Source: Archangium primigenium (GTDB taxonomy: Bacteria; Myxococcota; Myxococcia; Myxococcales; Myxococcaceae). Taken from it: a stretch of DNA of 64,000 nt. Positions 28,245-36,846 of the stretch are shown piece by piece. The notes beneath the pieces are model-generated. The model was not told the origin of the DNA, made no database searches, and saw only the letters and a program-made list of their open reading frames with translations. The position numbers and the translations under genes are program-made. Position 1 is the stretch's first letter, and every line of letters starts with the position of its first letter. The stretch is taken from NCBI RefSeq assembly GCF_016904885.1, contig NZ_JADWYI010000001.1, forward strand, positions 3,038,001-3,102,000, written 5' to 3'.

Positions 28245-29653
28245 ACTTCCACGACACGAAGCTGTTCCCATTCGTTCAGCAGTTGGAGTCGCGCTTCCCG
28301 GAGATCCGCAAGGAAATCGAGAACCAGATCGAGACGCGCTTCAAGCCCTACGCCTACTCGGACGTGTACACGGCGGGGTGGACCACGCTGGATCTGCTCT
28401 ATTACGACAACCGGCTGAACGTGCGGAACCTGCCGCGCTTCACGGTCTCCGACTGCACGGACCCGATGGCGCTCTTCATGGTGCTGCTGGGCGCGCCGGA
28501 CTCGTTCGAGTCGCGGCTGCTCCAGTCCCGGCTGGGCGAGGAGACCATGCGGGAGCTGGCCTCGTACCGCTCGCCCCATGACTGCACGCCGTCGATGATC
28601 GACCGGCTGGTGGGGGGCATGAACGCGCTCGTCTTCGACCCCGAGTTCTTCGTCACGCACCAGGACAGGCTCGTGCCCGACGGGCGCTTCCCGCGCTCGC
28701 GCGAGCGCTTCGAGCGGCTGCTGGCCAGTGGCCGCCTGGTGAAGCGCGAGGAGCGCTTCGTGCTCGGGGACGTGGGCGGGGACGAGGGGCGGGATGCCCT
28801 GCGCTGGTTCCACGTCACGCTGCTCGAGGAGCGCCTCTACCCGAGCTTCCTGAAGAAGGGCGGCATGACCGAGTTCAAGGACGTGACGTCCGCCTGTCCG
28901 GTGACCACGAGCATCGTGAAGGCCATTCCAGGCCTGCGCAGCGTGTGGTTCTCGTGCCTGGCGCCGGGCGCGCACATCGTGTCGCACACCGGCAATGACG
29001 CCACCATGCTGCGCTGCCACCTGGGCCTCATCGTCCCCGAGGGCTGCGTCATGCACGTGGGCTCGCAGCTCTTCTCGCCCAACGACTTCCGGCACGCCGA
29101 CGCGCTGCTCGAGCTGGCGCGGCCCTCGAACACCGGCGTGCCGGCGCGGCTGCTGCGCGAGGTGCTGCCCGCCGACGTGCTCGCGCGGCTCCAGGCGCTC
29201 TCGTCGCTGGAGCACCCGGAGGATCCCGACGAGGCCTGGAAGCTCCAGTGGGCCGTGGCCGAGGCCCTCAACCAGCGGGTGCGGCAGGTGGGCTTCTACT
29301 CCTCCGTGCAGGGACAGGTGCGGCGCGCGGGGGCCACGCCCGTGCTCGACGAGACGGTGTCGCGCCTGCGGGAGCGGGGCCTGCTCACCGCCGAGGGGCA
29401 GGTGGCACCGGACGCCACGGCGACGGAGCAGGGCGTGGAGGAACTGGAGTACCTCAACACCGTCTTCCTCATCGAGGCCGTCTATCCCCGTTGGCTCGCC
29501 AAGGATCCCCGGGTGCGCAAGGAGGCCATCTCCTGGCGCGAGGGCCGCTGCTTTGTCTTCGACGACACGCAGTACCACGAGGTATGGAATCGCTCGCAGC
29601 GCAACCGGGTCATCCTGAACGTGGACATCGAGAAGAGCGTCTACGTCCGGTGA
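28241..29653 (+). CDS. Aspartyl/asparaginyl beta-hydroxylase-type dioxygenase with two large inserted domains
   Basis: A 470-aa Fe(II)/2-oxoglutarate enzyme of the aspartyl/asparaginyl beta-hydroxylase family. Core motifs are SCLAPGAHIVSHTGND (His249), LRCHLGLIVPEGC (Arg258, His260) and REGRCFVFDDTQYHEVWN followed by RNRVILNVDI (His446, Arg456). In usual members the GC..VG and W-EG segments are almost adjacent; here about 150 residues (276-430) separate them. A second extra segment lies at about 57-195, and the two look related (FERLLASGRLVK / VSRLRERGLLTA; LLEERLYPSFLKK / FLIEAVYPRWLAK). The ATG overlaps the NRPS stop (ATGA), so it is translated with the NRPS and probably hydroxylates a carrier-bound or free building block. 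Substrate not assignable. Confidence 0.8.
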   Translation: MNFHDTKLFPFVQQLESRFPEIRKEIENQIETRFKPYAYSDVYTAGWTTLDLLYYDNRLNVRNLPRFTVSDCTDPMALFMVLLGAPDSFESRLLQSRLGEETMRELASYRSPHDCTPSMIDRLVGGMNALVFDPEFFVTHQDRLVPDGRFPRSRERFERLLASGRLVKREERFVLGDVGGDEGRDALRWFHVTLLEERLYPSFLKKGGMTEFKDVTSACPVTTSIVKAIPGLRSVWFSCLAPGAHIVSHTGNDATMLRCHLGLIVPEGCVMHVGSQLFSPNDFRHADALLELARPSNTGVPARLLREVLPADVLARLQALSSLEHPEDPDEAWKLQWAVAEALNQRVRQVGFYSSVQGQVRRAGATPVLDETVSRLRERGLLTAEGQVAPDATATEQGVEELEYLNTVFLIEAVYPRWLAKDPRVRKEAISWREGRCFVFDDTQYHEVWNRSQRNRVILNVDIEKSVYVR

Positions 29654-29682
29654 CCCGAGGCCGCCTCGGCCATCGGGAGCCC

Positions 29683-32214
29683 ATGGACACCGCATCGAAG
29701 ATCGTGGGAGCGCTGGGGGTGGGGCTCGCACTGGTGCTCGCCTCGCCTGTCCTGGCGGCCGAGGAGCCCCTGGAGCCGAGGGCGCTCTTCCTGGCGGTGC
29801 GCGCCCGGGGAGAGCTGGTGACGGATGGCCGGTTGGACGAGCCGGCCTGGGCCGAGGCCCCGGTGCTGTCCGCGTTCACCCAGAGTTTTCCCGTGCCGGG
29901 CGCCGCGCCCAGCGAGAAGACCGAGGTGCGGCTGCTCTACGACGACGCCAACCTCTACGTGGGCATCACCGCCTTCGACAGCCAGCCGGAGGCCATCCAC
30001 CAGGGGCTGGGTCGGCGCGACGCCATTCCCGCATCGGACGTCGTGCGGGTGATGATCGACAGCCTGCGCGATCGCACCACGGGTTACGTCTTCTCCATCA
30101 ACGCGGGAGGCACGCTGGAGGACGGGCGCCTCACCGATGACCTCACGCTCTCCACGGACTGGGATGGGATGTGGGAGGGGAGCGCGGTCGTCACGAACGT
30201 CGGGTGGACGGCGGAGATGCGCCTGCCGCTGCGGATGTTGCGCTTTCCGACGGCCTCCGAGCAGCGCTGGGGCTTCCACGTGCGCCGGGAGATCGCCCGG
30301 ACCCAGGAGCAGCTCGACTCGGTGGTCATTCCACGCGAGGCCAACGCACTGGTGTCGCGCTTCGGGGACCTGCGGGGCCTGCGCGACATCCAGCACCGCT
30401 CCCAGCTCACGCTGCTGCCCTACGTGGCCAGCCGGCTCACCGCGCAATCGTTCGCGCCGGGCGGTGGGGCGCGGCGCCTCGTGCCCTCGGTCGACGTGGG
30501 GTTGGATCTCCAGGCGAACCTCACGAGCGACCTGACGCTGACGGCGACGGTGAACCCGGACTTCGGTCAGGTGGAGGCGGACCGGCTGTTGGTGAATCTG
30601 GGCACCGCCGAGGTGTTCTTCCCGGAAAAGCGCCCCTTCTTCCTGGAGGGGGTGGAGCTGTTCCTGCCGGTGGGCGCGGAGAACGGGCGCGCGGCGCAGA
30701 CGCTCTTCTACTCGCGGCGCATCGGGTTGGAGACGCCGGTGCTGGGCGCGGCGAAGCTCACGGGGACGGTGCGCGAGGGGCTCCAGGTGAGCCTGTTGGA
30801 CGCGGTGGTGATGGGGGCGGTGAATCCCCATCCGGACCGTGAGCCGCCGGATGGCCGCTACCAGTTCCATCCCCGGCGTCCGTTCCACTTCGCGCCCAAC
30901 AGCTCGCTGCCCACCGCGGTCCAGTCCCCGACGAACTACCTGGCCGGGGTGATGCGGGCCGAGCTGGCTCCGGGCGTGCGCACCGGGGCGATGATCACCT
31001 CCGTCAACCCGCTCACCCAGGACTGTTGCGAGACCAAGGGCGGGCAGGGCGCGGCGGTGGACTTCTCGCTGCGCAACCCGGATGGCGCGTATGTCCTCCT
31101 GGGCCAGGTGGATGGCTCGCGGGTGACGGGGCTCGTGCCCGAGGGCGTGCGGCTGCGCGACGGGACGCTGCTGCGCTCGGGGGACGTGGGCTTCGGCACC
31201 TACCTCAAGGGCGGCAAGCTGGGCGGTCAGCCCTGGCGCACGACGCTCACCTACCAGTTGGCCACGCCGCGTCTGGACCTCTCGCCCGCGGGCTTCCAAC
31301 CCGTGCAGAACGAGCAGGACGCGAGCGCCCACATCCAATACGGCTACAGCGATGGGTGGGGCCCGTTCGCCGAGCTGTGGCTGGGGATCAAGGGACACAG
31401 CCGGTGGTCCGCGGATGGGCGGGGACTGGGGCTCTACAAGTCCGCCATGCTCACGATCGACGCCACGTTCCCCGACTCCTCGAACTTCTGGTGCGAGAGC
31501 GGCGCGGATGGTCGACGGCAGGACCTCCGGGAGATCGACGGGTATGGCGTCGCCTTCGAGCGGCCGACCTTCCTCTACGTCATCTGTGGCGCGGTGACGA
31601 ACCGGGCGCGGCCGTTGTCCTTCTCGGCCGTGGGGTACGTGGACCGCACCTTCAATCAGGGCGCCACGCTCGGGCAGGTGGGCAGCTCCCTGGAGCTGGG
31701 CGTCACGTGGCGACCGCTGCCTCGCTTCCAGACGCAGTTCCAGGCCGGCCACGAGGCGACCCAGGACGGGCCCCGGTGGGTGGAGGCGCTCGGTCCGGAC
31801 AGGCACCTCTTCGCGCAGCTCACGCCGCGCTTCCTCTCCTTCACGCTGCGCCAGCTCGTGGTCATCACTCCCCGGCTCACGCTGCAGGCCTATGCGCAGC
31901 TGCTCTCGGGCTATGGGCACTACGGGCCCTTCTTCCTGGGCGTGGCGCCGCCTCGGGGCTTCTTGCGGTTGAGTGACCTGGTGCCCACGGACACCCAGAC
32001 GGACCCGAGCTTCCACTCCTCCGCGCTGAACCTGAACCTCGTGGCGCGGTGGGAGTACCGGCTCGGCTCGACGCTCTTCCTCGTCTACTCGCGCGCGCAG
32101 GAGGAGCCCTCCGAGCTGGAGGGGGCCGTGGCGAGCCGCTCCCTGTTGCCGCGCGCCCTGCTGAGCGGACCGGGCACGGACACGCTGCTGCTCAAGGCGA
32201 ACATCGCGTGGTGA
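29683..32214 (+). CDS. DUF5916 outer-membrane protein with CBM9-like N-terminal domain
   Basis: An 843-aa exported protein. A signal peptide (GALGVGLALVLASPVLAA) is followed by a CBM9-like beta-sandwich (DGRLDEPAWAEAP, then EVRLLYDDANLYVGITAFDS). The DUF5916 region (NPDFGQVEADRLLVNLGT, then FFPEKRPFFLEG) continues into a long stretch of alternating strands typical of an outer-membrane barrel. The family is common in Myxococcota and Bacteroidota and has no settled function. It starts 29 nt after the hydroxylase gene and its TGA overlaps the GTG of the M28 peptidase gene, so it probably belongs to the NRPS transcript. A role in exporting or processing the peptide is possible but unsupported beyond position. 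Confidence 0.8.
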   Translation: MDTASKIVGALGVGLALVLASPVLAAEEPLEPRALFLAVRARGELVTDGRLDEPAWAEAPVLSAFTQSFPVPGAAPSEKTEVRLLYDDANLYVGITAFDSQPEAIHQGLGRRDAIPASDVVRVMIDSLRDRTTGYVFSINAGGTLEDGRLTDDLTLSTDWDGMWEGSAVVTNVGWTAEMRLPLRMLRFPTASEQRWGFHVRREIARTQEQLDSVVIPREANALVSRFGDLRGLRDIQHRSQLTLLPYVASRLTAQSFAPGGGARRLVPSVDVGLDLQANLTSDLTLTATVNPDFGQVEADRLLVNLGTAEVFFPEKRPFFLEGVELFLPVGAENGRAAQTLFYSRRIGLETPVLGAAKLTGTVREGLQVSLLDAVVMGAVNPHPDREPPDGRYQFHPRRPFHFAPNSSLPTAVQSPTNYLAGVMRAELAPGVRTGAMITSVNPLTQDCCETKGGQGAAVDFSLRNPDGAYVLLGQVDGSRVTGLVPEGVRLRDGTLLRSGDVGFGTYLKGGKLGGQPWRTTLTYQLATPRLDLSPAGFQPVQNEQDASAHIQYGYSDGWGPFAELWLGIKGHSRWSADGRGLGLYKSAMLTIDATFPDSSNFWCESGADGRRQDLREIDGYGVAFERPTFLYVICGAVTNRARPLSFSAVGYVDRTFNQGATLGQVGSSLELGVTWRPLPRFQTQFQAGHEATQDGPRWVEALGPDRHLFAQLTPRFLSFTLRQLVVITPRLTLQAYAQLLSGYGHYGPFFLGVAPPRGFLRLSDLVPTDTQTDPSFHSSALNLNLVARWEYRLGSTLFLVYSRAQEEPSELEGAVASRSLLPRALLSGPGTDTLLLKANIAW

Positions 32215-34490
32215 GCCCGCGCTCGGGCGTCTGGGGCGCGCTCGTGGGCGTGCTCCTGTGGGGGGGCGCCTGGGGTTGGGCCCGCCAGCCCGTGACGCCG
32301 CTGCCCGTCACGGCGGACGCCGGACGCTTCTCCGAGGCGCGGGCCTGGCCGCTGGTGGAGGAACTGGCGGACGGCATCGGCCCGAGGCCCCTGGGCTCGT
32401 CCGAGGCCGATCAGGCGGCGCGGTCGCTGGAGCGGCGGTTGAGGGCTCTGCCGGGGGTGGAGGTGGAGCGCCAGGAGGTGTCCGGCACACGGTTCGAGGA
32501 GGGGGTGCTCGTCGTCTACCGGGTGGTGAACGTGCTGGCCCGGTACGAGGGCGAGCGGCCCGAGGCGGTGCTCCTGTCGGCGCACTACGACTCGCCGGCG
32601 GAGAGCCCCGGAGCGGCGGACAACGGGCTGGGCGTGGCCACGGGGGTGGAGGTGATGCGGGCCCTCGCGGCGGGGCCTCGTCCGCGCCAGACGGTCGTGC
32701 TCAACCTCAACGGGGGAGAGGAGTCGGGTCGGCTGGGCGCCGCGGGCTTCCTGGCGCATCCCTGGGCCCGGGACGTGCGCGCCTTCGTCAACCTGGATGC
32801 CACGGGCGCCGCGGGCAAGGCGCTCCTGTTTCGCGCCGGGCCCGGACAAGCGTGGCTGCTCGAGGCCTACGCGGCCGCGGTGCCCCAGCCGGTGGGCTCG
32901 GTGCTCGGACAGGATCTGCTGGGGAGCGGGGCCGTGCCGTTGTTCACCGACTTCGAGGAGTACACAGCCGCGCGGCTGCCCGGGGTGGACCTGGCGACCC
33001 TGGAGGATGGCTACGCGTACCACACGGAGGGCGATCGCCCCGGGCGCCTGGCACCGGGAACGCTCCAACACCTGGGGGACAACACGCTCGCGTTGCTTCG
33101 CGCGCTCGTGCTCCCGGCGCGGACGCCTGTGCCCGAGGCCCCCGTCGGGGCCTTCTTCTCCGTGTGGGATCGGGTGATGGTGGTCTACTCGCCGCGCGTC
33201 GCATGGCTGGGCGTGGCCCTGGCCTGGGCGTTGACCCTGGGGGCCTGGGGGGCGGCGAGCCGTCGGCGAGGCCTGTCCGTCCGGGGCGTGCTGCGCGGGG
33301 CCGCCTGGACGGGCCTGGGGGGCGTGCTGGGCCTGGCGGTCCCCCTGCTGGGCGCGCTGCTGTTGGGCGGCGTGCTGGGCCGTCCCCACGGCTGGTTCGC
33401 GTGGCCGTGGCTCGGTGGGGTGACCTTCGGCGCGCTCGGACTCGTGGGCGTGTGCGCGGCGGAGGCCGCGTGGTCCCGGAGCGCCGCGCGCCGGGGTGGG
33501 GACCTGGCGGTGCGCGGGCTCGAGCGCTGGAGTGGGGCCTTGCTCTGGGGCGGTGTCTTCCTTCTGGTGATGTCGGCGGCGGGGCTCGGGTCCGCGTACG
33601 TGCCGCTGCTCTGGGTGTTGGGCGGCGCGACGGGCCTGGGGGTCGCCGTGCTCGCGCCTCGCTGGTGGGGCGTGGGGTGGGTGCTGGCCTTCCTGCCCGG
33701 CGCGGTGGTGACCGGGGAGCTCGTGGGGTGGGTGCTGGCGCTGGCCGTACCGCTCACGGGCCATCTATTGGTGCCCTTCGCGTTGGACGGCGCCATCGCG
33801 CTGCTGGTGGCGCTTCCCCTGGCGGCGGCGGCCTGGCTCGTGCCGCTCGTGTGGCCCTGGGAGGCCGGGGGCCGACGGGTGCTGGGCCTCGTGGGCCTGT
33901 GCGCGGTGGTGGGGTGGGGCGCGCTCGCGCTCGTGCCGACCTCCAGCGCGCAGCGTCCGCGTCGGCTCCGGGCCGTCGAGCGGGTGACGCCCGAGGGGGC
34001 TACCCGCGTGGTGCAGAGCCTGGACGGCTTGCCCCTGGGCGCGATGCTGCCCGGCGTGCCCGACACGGAGCGGACGCGACCGGAGGTCTTCCTGCCGCTC
34101 CAGACGCCCGTGTTCCCTCCGCCTCGTGCGGAGGTGCTGCACGAGGCGCGACAGGAGGGCGCGCGGGAGGTGACGGTCCGCTGGGACGTGCCCCCGCGCG
34201 CGGAGCTGCGGCTGGAGGTGCCACGGGACGCGCTCGTGGGCTGGTCCCTGGGGGCGGCGCTGCCCGTGCTCGCCGGGGACCGGGACGCCTATGTGCTCCA
34301 CGTCGTGGCGCCTCCGGAGGAGGGGTGGACGCTCACCTTGCGCCTGCGTGGGAGCGCGCCTGTGGCCGTGCGGGCAACAGCGCGGCGCGAGGGCGCGGTG
34401 ACGCCGGGGCTCCAGGCGCTGCGGGCCGCGCTGGCGCCCGAGGTGACGGGCTCGTTCGCCGCGTCCCACCGCATCACGGTGGAGCTGTGA
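32211..34490 (+). CDS. Membrane-bound M28-family zinc metallopeptidase (ERMP1-like architecture)
   Basis: A 759-aa protein that begins with a signal anchor (VWGALVGVLLWGGAWGWA). A peptidase M28 domain spans about 45-300 with the expected two-zinc ligand set: His and Asp of HYDSP (about 125-127), Asp of AADNG (about 137), Glu-Glu of GGEESG (about 170), Asp of VNLDATG (about 195) and His of YHTEGD (about 270). Eight or nine hydrophobic helices follow at about 325-620, then a soluble C-terminal domain. This matches bacterial relatives of ER metallopeptidase 1, with the peptidase outside the inner membrane. The GTG start overlaps the DUF5916 stop, extending the NRPS operon. It could trim or inactivate the peptide product. 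Confidence 0.85.
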   Translation: MSPRSGVWGALVGVLLWGGAWGWARQPVTPLPVTADAGRFSEARAWPLVEELADGIGPRPLGSSEADQAARSLERRLRALPGVEVERQEVSGTRFEEGVLVVYRVVNVLARYEGERPEAVLLSAHYDSPAESPGAADNGLGVATGVEVMRALAAGPRPRQTVVLNLNGGEESGRLGAAGFLAHPWARDVRAFVNLDATGAAGKALLFRAGPGQAWLLEAYAAAVPQPVGSVLGQDLLGSGAVPLFTDFEEYTAARLPGVDLATLEDGYAYHTEGDRPGRLAPGTLQHLGDNTLALLRALVLPARTPVPEAPVGAFFSVWDRVMVVYSPRVAWLGVALAWALTLGAWGAASRRRGLSVRGVLRGAAWTGLGGVLGLAVPLLGALLLGGVLGRPHGWFAWPWLGGVTFGALGLVGVCAAEAAWSRSAARRGGDLAVRGLERWSGALLWGGVFLLVMSAAGLGSAYVPLLWVLGGATGLGVAVLAPRWWGVGWVLAFLPGAVVTGELVGWVLALAVPLTGHLLVPFALDGAIALLVALPLAAAAWLVPLVWPWEAGGRRVLGLVGLCAVVGWGALALVPTSSAQRPRRLRAVERVTPEGATRVVQSLDGLPLGAMLPGVPDTERTRPEVFLPLQTPVFPPPRAEVLHEARQEGAREVTVRWDVPPRAELRLEVPRDALVGWSLGAALPVLAGDRDAYVLHVVAPPEEGWTLTLRLRGSAPVAVRATARREGAVTPGLQALRAALAPEVTGSFAASHRITVEL

Positions 34491-34511
34491 TCCACTCGCA
34501 CGGGAAGTGTA

Positions 34512-34527
34512 GAGGGGGGCCCCCCTC
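34512..34527. terminator. GC-only palindrome after the M28 peptidase gene
   Basis: GAGGGGGGCCCCCCTC is a perfect 16-bp palindrome, 21 nt after the M28 peptidase stop and about 58 nt before the hydroxymandelate oxidase start. There is no loop spacer and no T run, so folding as an intrinsic terminator would be imperfect. It may mark the end of the NRPS transcript. Confidence 0.3.
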
Positions 34528-34584
34528 GCGCGAGCCTGGGAAGAACCGCTAAGCTGTAGATTCATTTGAGTGAGGAGTGCCGTG

Positions 34585-35703
34585 ATGGGAGCCCCTGGCG
34601 TCGAGTCTCGGGACAAGACGCAGCCGAGGCCCCTGTGCGTGCAGGACTACGAGGCGCTGGCGCGCGCGCGCATGGAGCCCTCCCAGTGGGACTACCTTCA
34701 GGGCGGCAGCGATGACGAGGTGACGCTGCGGGCCAACCGCGAGGCGTTCGCCCGGCTGCACCTGCGTCCCCGGGTCCTGGTGGACGTGTCGCGCTGCGAG
34801 CTGTCCACCCAGGTGGCGGGCCTGTCGCTGAACCAGCCTCTGCTGGTGGCGCCCATGGCCTATCACCGTCTGGTGGATCCCGAGGGGGAGGTGGCCACCG
34901 CGCGCGCGGCCGGAGCCCTGGGCATTCCGCTGGTGGTGAGCACCTTCGCGAGCCGCACGGTGGAGGAGGTGGCCGCCGCGGCGACGGGGCCGCTCTGGTT
35001 GCAGGTGTATTGCTTCCGCCGCCGCGAGGCCACCGCGGCGCTCATCCGCCGCGCCGAGGCCGCGGGCTACCAGGCCCTGGTGCTCACCGTGGACGCGCCC
35101 CGCATCGGCCGGCGCGAGCGCGACATGCGCAATGGTTTCGGTCTGCCGCCGCACGTCCAGGCCGTCAACTTCACCCAGGAGCTGACGGCCACCCTGTCCA
35201 CGCGCGCGCAGGGCCACTCGGGCATCGCCCTGCATGCCCAGGAAGCCTTCGACACGACGATGAGCTGGGAGGTCGTGGAGTGGGTGCGCTCGGTGTCGCG
35301 CCTGCCCCTGTTCCTCAAGGGCGTGCTCACCGGCGAGGACGCCGCGCGGGCCGCCGCCGTGGGGGTGGAGGGCGTCATCGTCTCCAACCACGGAGGCCGG
35401 CAGTTGGATGGCACCCTGGCCGCGCTGGACGCCCTGCCCGAGGTGGTGCGGGCCGTGGAGGGCCGCTGCGCCGTGCTGATGGACGGCGGCATCCGCCGGG
35501 GCACGGACGTGCTCAAGGCGCTCGCCCTGGGCGCGCGGGCCGTGCTGGTGGGCCGTCCCGTGCTCTGGGGTCTGGCCGCCGCGGGAGAGCCCGGAGTCCA
35601 CCACCTCCTGTCGCTGCTGCGCGAGGAGCTGGAGCTGGCCATGGTGTTGGCGGGACGTCCCACCGTGAAAGACATCGACGCGTCGCTCGTCTACCGCCCG
35701 TGA
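34585..35703 (+). CDS. hmo: 4-Hydroxymandelate oxidase (FMN-dependent alpha-hydroxy acid oxidase)
   Basis: A 372-aa FMN-dependent alpha-hydroxy-acid oxidase that would convert 4-hydroxymandelate to 4-hydroxybenzoylformate. Family motifs are PLLVAPMAYHRLVDPEGE, WLQVYCFRRRE, the FMN-binding lysine in FLKGVLTGEDA, and the catalytic-base region VSNHGGRQLDG followed by MDGGIRRGTDVLKALALGA. The fold alone fits lactate, glycolate or mandelate oxidases. The hydroxymandelate assignment comes from the adjacent hydroxymandelate synthase and HpgT-like genes, the known Hpg pathway set. ATG 34585 is preferred because GAGGAG precedes it at about 7 nt. The next gene begins 27 nt downstream. Confidence 0.85.
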   Translation: MGAPGVESRDKTQPRPLCVQDYEALARARMEPSQWDYLQGGSDDEVTLRANREAFARLHLRPRVLVDVSRCELSTQVAGLSLNQPLLVAPMAYHRLVDPEGEVATARAAGALGIPLVVSTFASRTVEEVAAAATGPLWLQVYCFRRREATAALIRRAEAAGYQALVLTVDAPRIGRRERDMRNGFGLPPHVQAVNFTQELTATLSTRAQGHSGIALHAQEAFDTTMSWEVVEWVRSVSRLPLFLKGVLTGEDAARAAAVGVEGVIVSNHGGRQLDGTLAALDALPEVVRAVEGRCAVLMDGGIRRGTDVLKALALGARAVLVGRPVLWGLAAAGEPGVHHLLSLLREELELAMVLAGRPTVKDIDASLVYRP

Positions 35704-35730
35704 GGGTGGTCTGAAGGAAGAGGGTTGCAC

Positions 35731-36822
35731 TTGAACTTCGATGGGATTGATCACCTGGAGCTGTACGTCGGCGACCTGGATGCCGCGGCGGAGCTGTTCT
35801 GCGCCGGTTTTGGTTTCCGGGTGACGTGCCGCTCCGTGCCGGAGTCGGGACAACCTCACGGTCGGGAGAGCCTGCTGCTCGAGCAGGGCCGCATCCTGCT
35901 CGTGCTCACCCGGCCCGGGTCGGACACGGACGAGGTGGCCGATTTCCTCGCGGTGCACGGCGACGGCATCAAGGACGTGGCGTTCCGCACGCCGGACGCG
36001 GTCGCGGCCTTCGAGGAAGCGGTGCGGCGGGGCGCGAGCGTAGTGCACGAGCCCCGGGTGTACGAGGGGCCGCATGGCCGGCTCGTGCGGGCGACGGTGG
36101 CCTCCCCGGTGGGCGACCTCGTCCACTCCTTCATCCAGCGCGAGACGCCCGTGGCGGACTTCTGGCCGGGCCGCTTCCCGTTGAGGGAGGTGCCCACCGC
36201 GTCCACGCCCCTGGTGGCGGTGGACCACCTGGCCCTGTGCCTGCTGCCGGGCTCGCTCCAGGAGACGGTGGATGCCTACGCGCGGCTGCTGGGCTTCCAC
36301 GAGAGCCACGAGGAGAACGTGGAGACGCGCTACGGCGGCATGACCTCCAAGGTGGTGCAGGACGCCTCGGGCCGGGTGTGCTTCGCGATGATGGCGCCGA
36401 TGCCCGGCAAGCGTCCGGGGCAGATCGATCACTTCCTCGCCAACCACCGGGGCGCGGGCGTGCAGCACCTGGCCTTCCTCAGCGAGGACATCCTCGCGGC
36501 CGTCGACCTGCTGCGGGCGCGGCGGGTGCCCCTGCTGGACAGTCCGCGCGGCTACCACGATGCGCTTCCGGCGCGCGTGGGCACGCTGGCCGAGGATCTG
36601 TCGGCGTTGCGCGCGGGCCACGTGCTGGTGGATCGCGAGGGCGAGACGGGCTACCTGCTCCAGGTCTTCACCCGCTCGGTCCATGACCGGGGCACGCTCT
36701 TCTTCGAGCTCATCCAGCGCAAGCAGGCCCACGGCTTCGGCACGGCCAACATCCGCGCGCTCTACCAGTCCGTGGAGCAGGAGATGATGCGCCAGGAGCG
36801 GCCCGCCGCCGAGTGCGGCTAG
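35731..36822 (+). CDS. hmaS: 4-Hydroxymandelate synthase (HPPD-family dioxygenase)
   Basis: A 363-aa member of the 4-hydroxyphenylpyruvate dioxygenase family with two vicinal-oxygen-chelate halves. Iron ligands are visible as His in VDHLALCLLPGS, His in GVQHLAFLSEDI and Glu in LFFELIQRK, followed by GFGTANIRALYQSVE. HPPD and hydroxymandelate synthase share this fold and differ in the carbon hydroxylated. The synthase assignment rests on the flanking oxidase and aminotransferase of the Hpg pathway and should be tested by phylogeny. The start is probably TTG 35731, with GAGGG six nt upstream; another TTG at 35725 is possible. It converges on the aminotransferase gene with a 24-nt gap. Confidence 0.85.
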   Translation: MNFDGIDHLELYVGDLDAAAELFCAGFGFRVTCRSVPESGQPHGRESLLLEQGRILLVLTRPGSDTDEVADFLAVHGDGIKDVAFRTPDAVAAFEEAVRRGASVVHEPRVYEGPHGRLVRATVASPVGDLVHSFIQRETPVADFWPGRFPLREVPTASTPLVAVDHLALCLLPGSLQETVDAYARLLGFHESHEENVETRYGGMTSKVVQDASGRVCFAMMAPMPGKRPGQIDHFLANHRGAGVQHLAFLSEDILAAVDLLRARRVPLLDSPRGYHDALPARVGTLAEDLSALRAGHVLVDREGETGYLLQVFTRSVHDRGTLFFELIQRKQAHGFGTANIRALYQSVEQEMMRQERPAAECG

Positions 36823-36846
36823 CCGCCCGGGCCGCTGGGGGAAGGC

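Noticed and set aside
35731-36822. Ordinary 4-hydroxyphenylpyruvate dioxygenase of tyrosine catabolism.
   Set aside because: The fold cannot exclude it, but the direct neighbours (alpha-hydroxy acid oxidase and HpgT-type aminotransferase) form the Hpg pathway, and no homogentisate genes are present.
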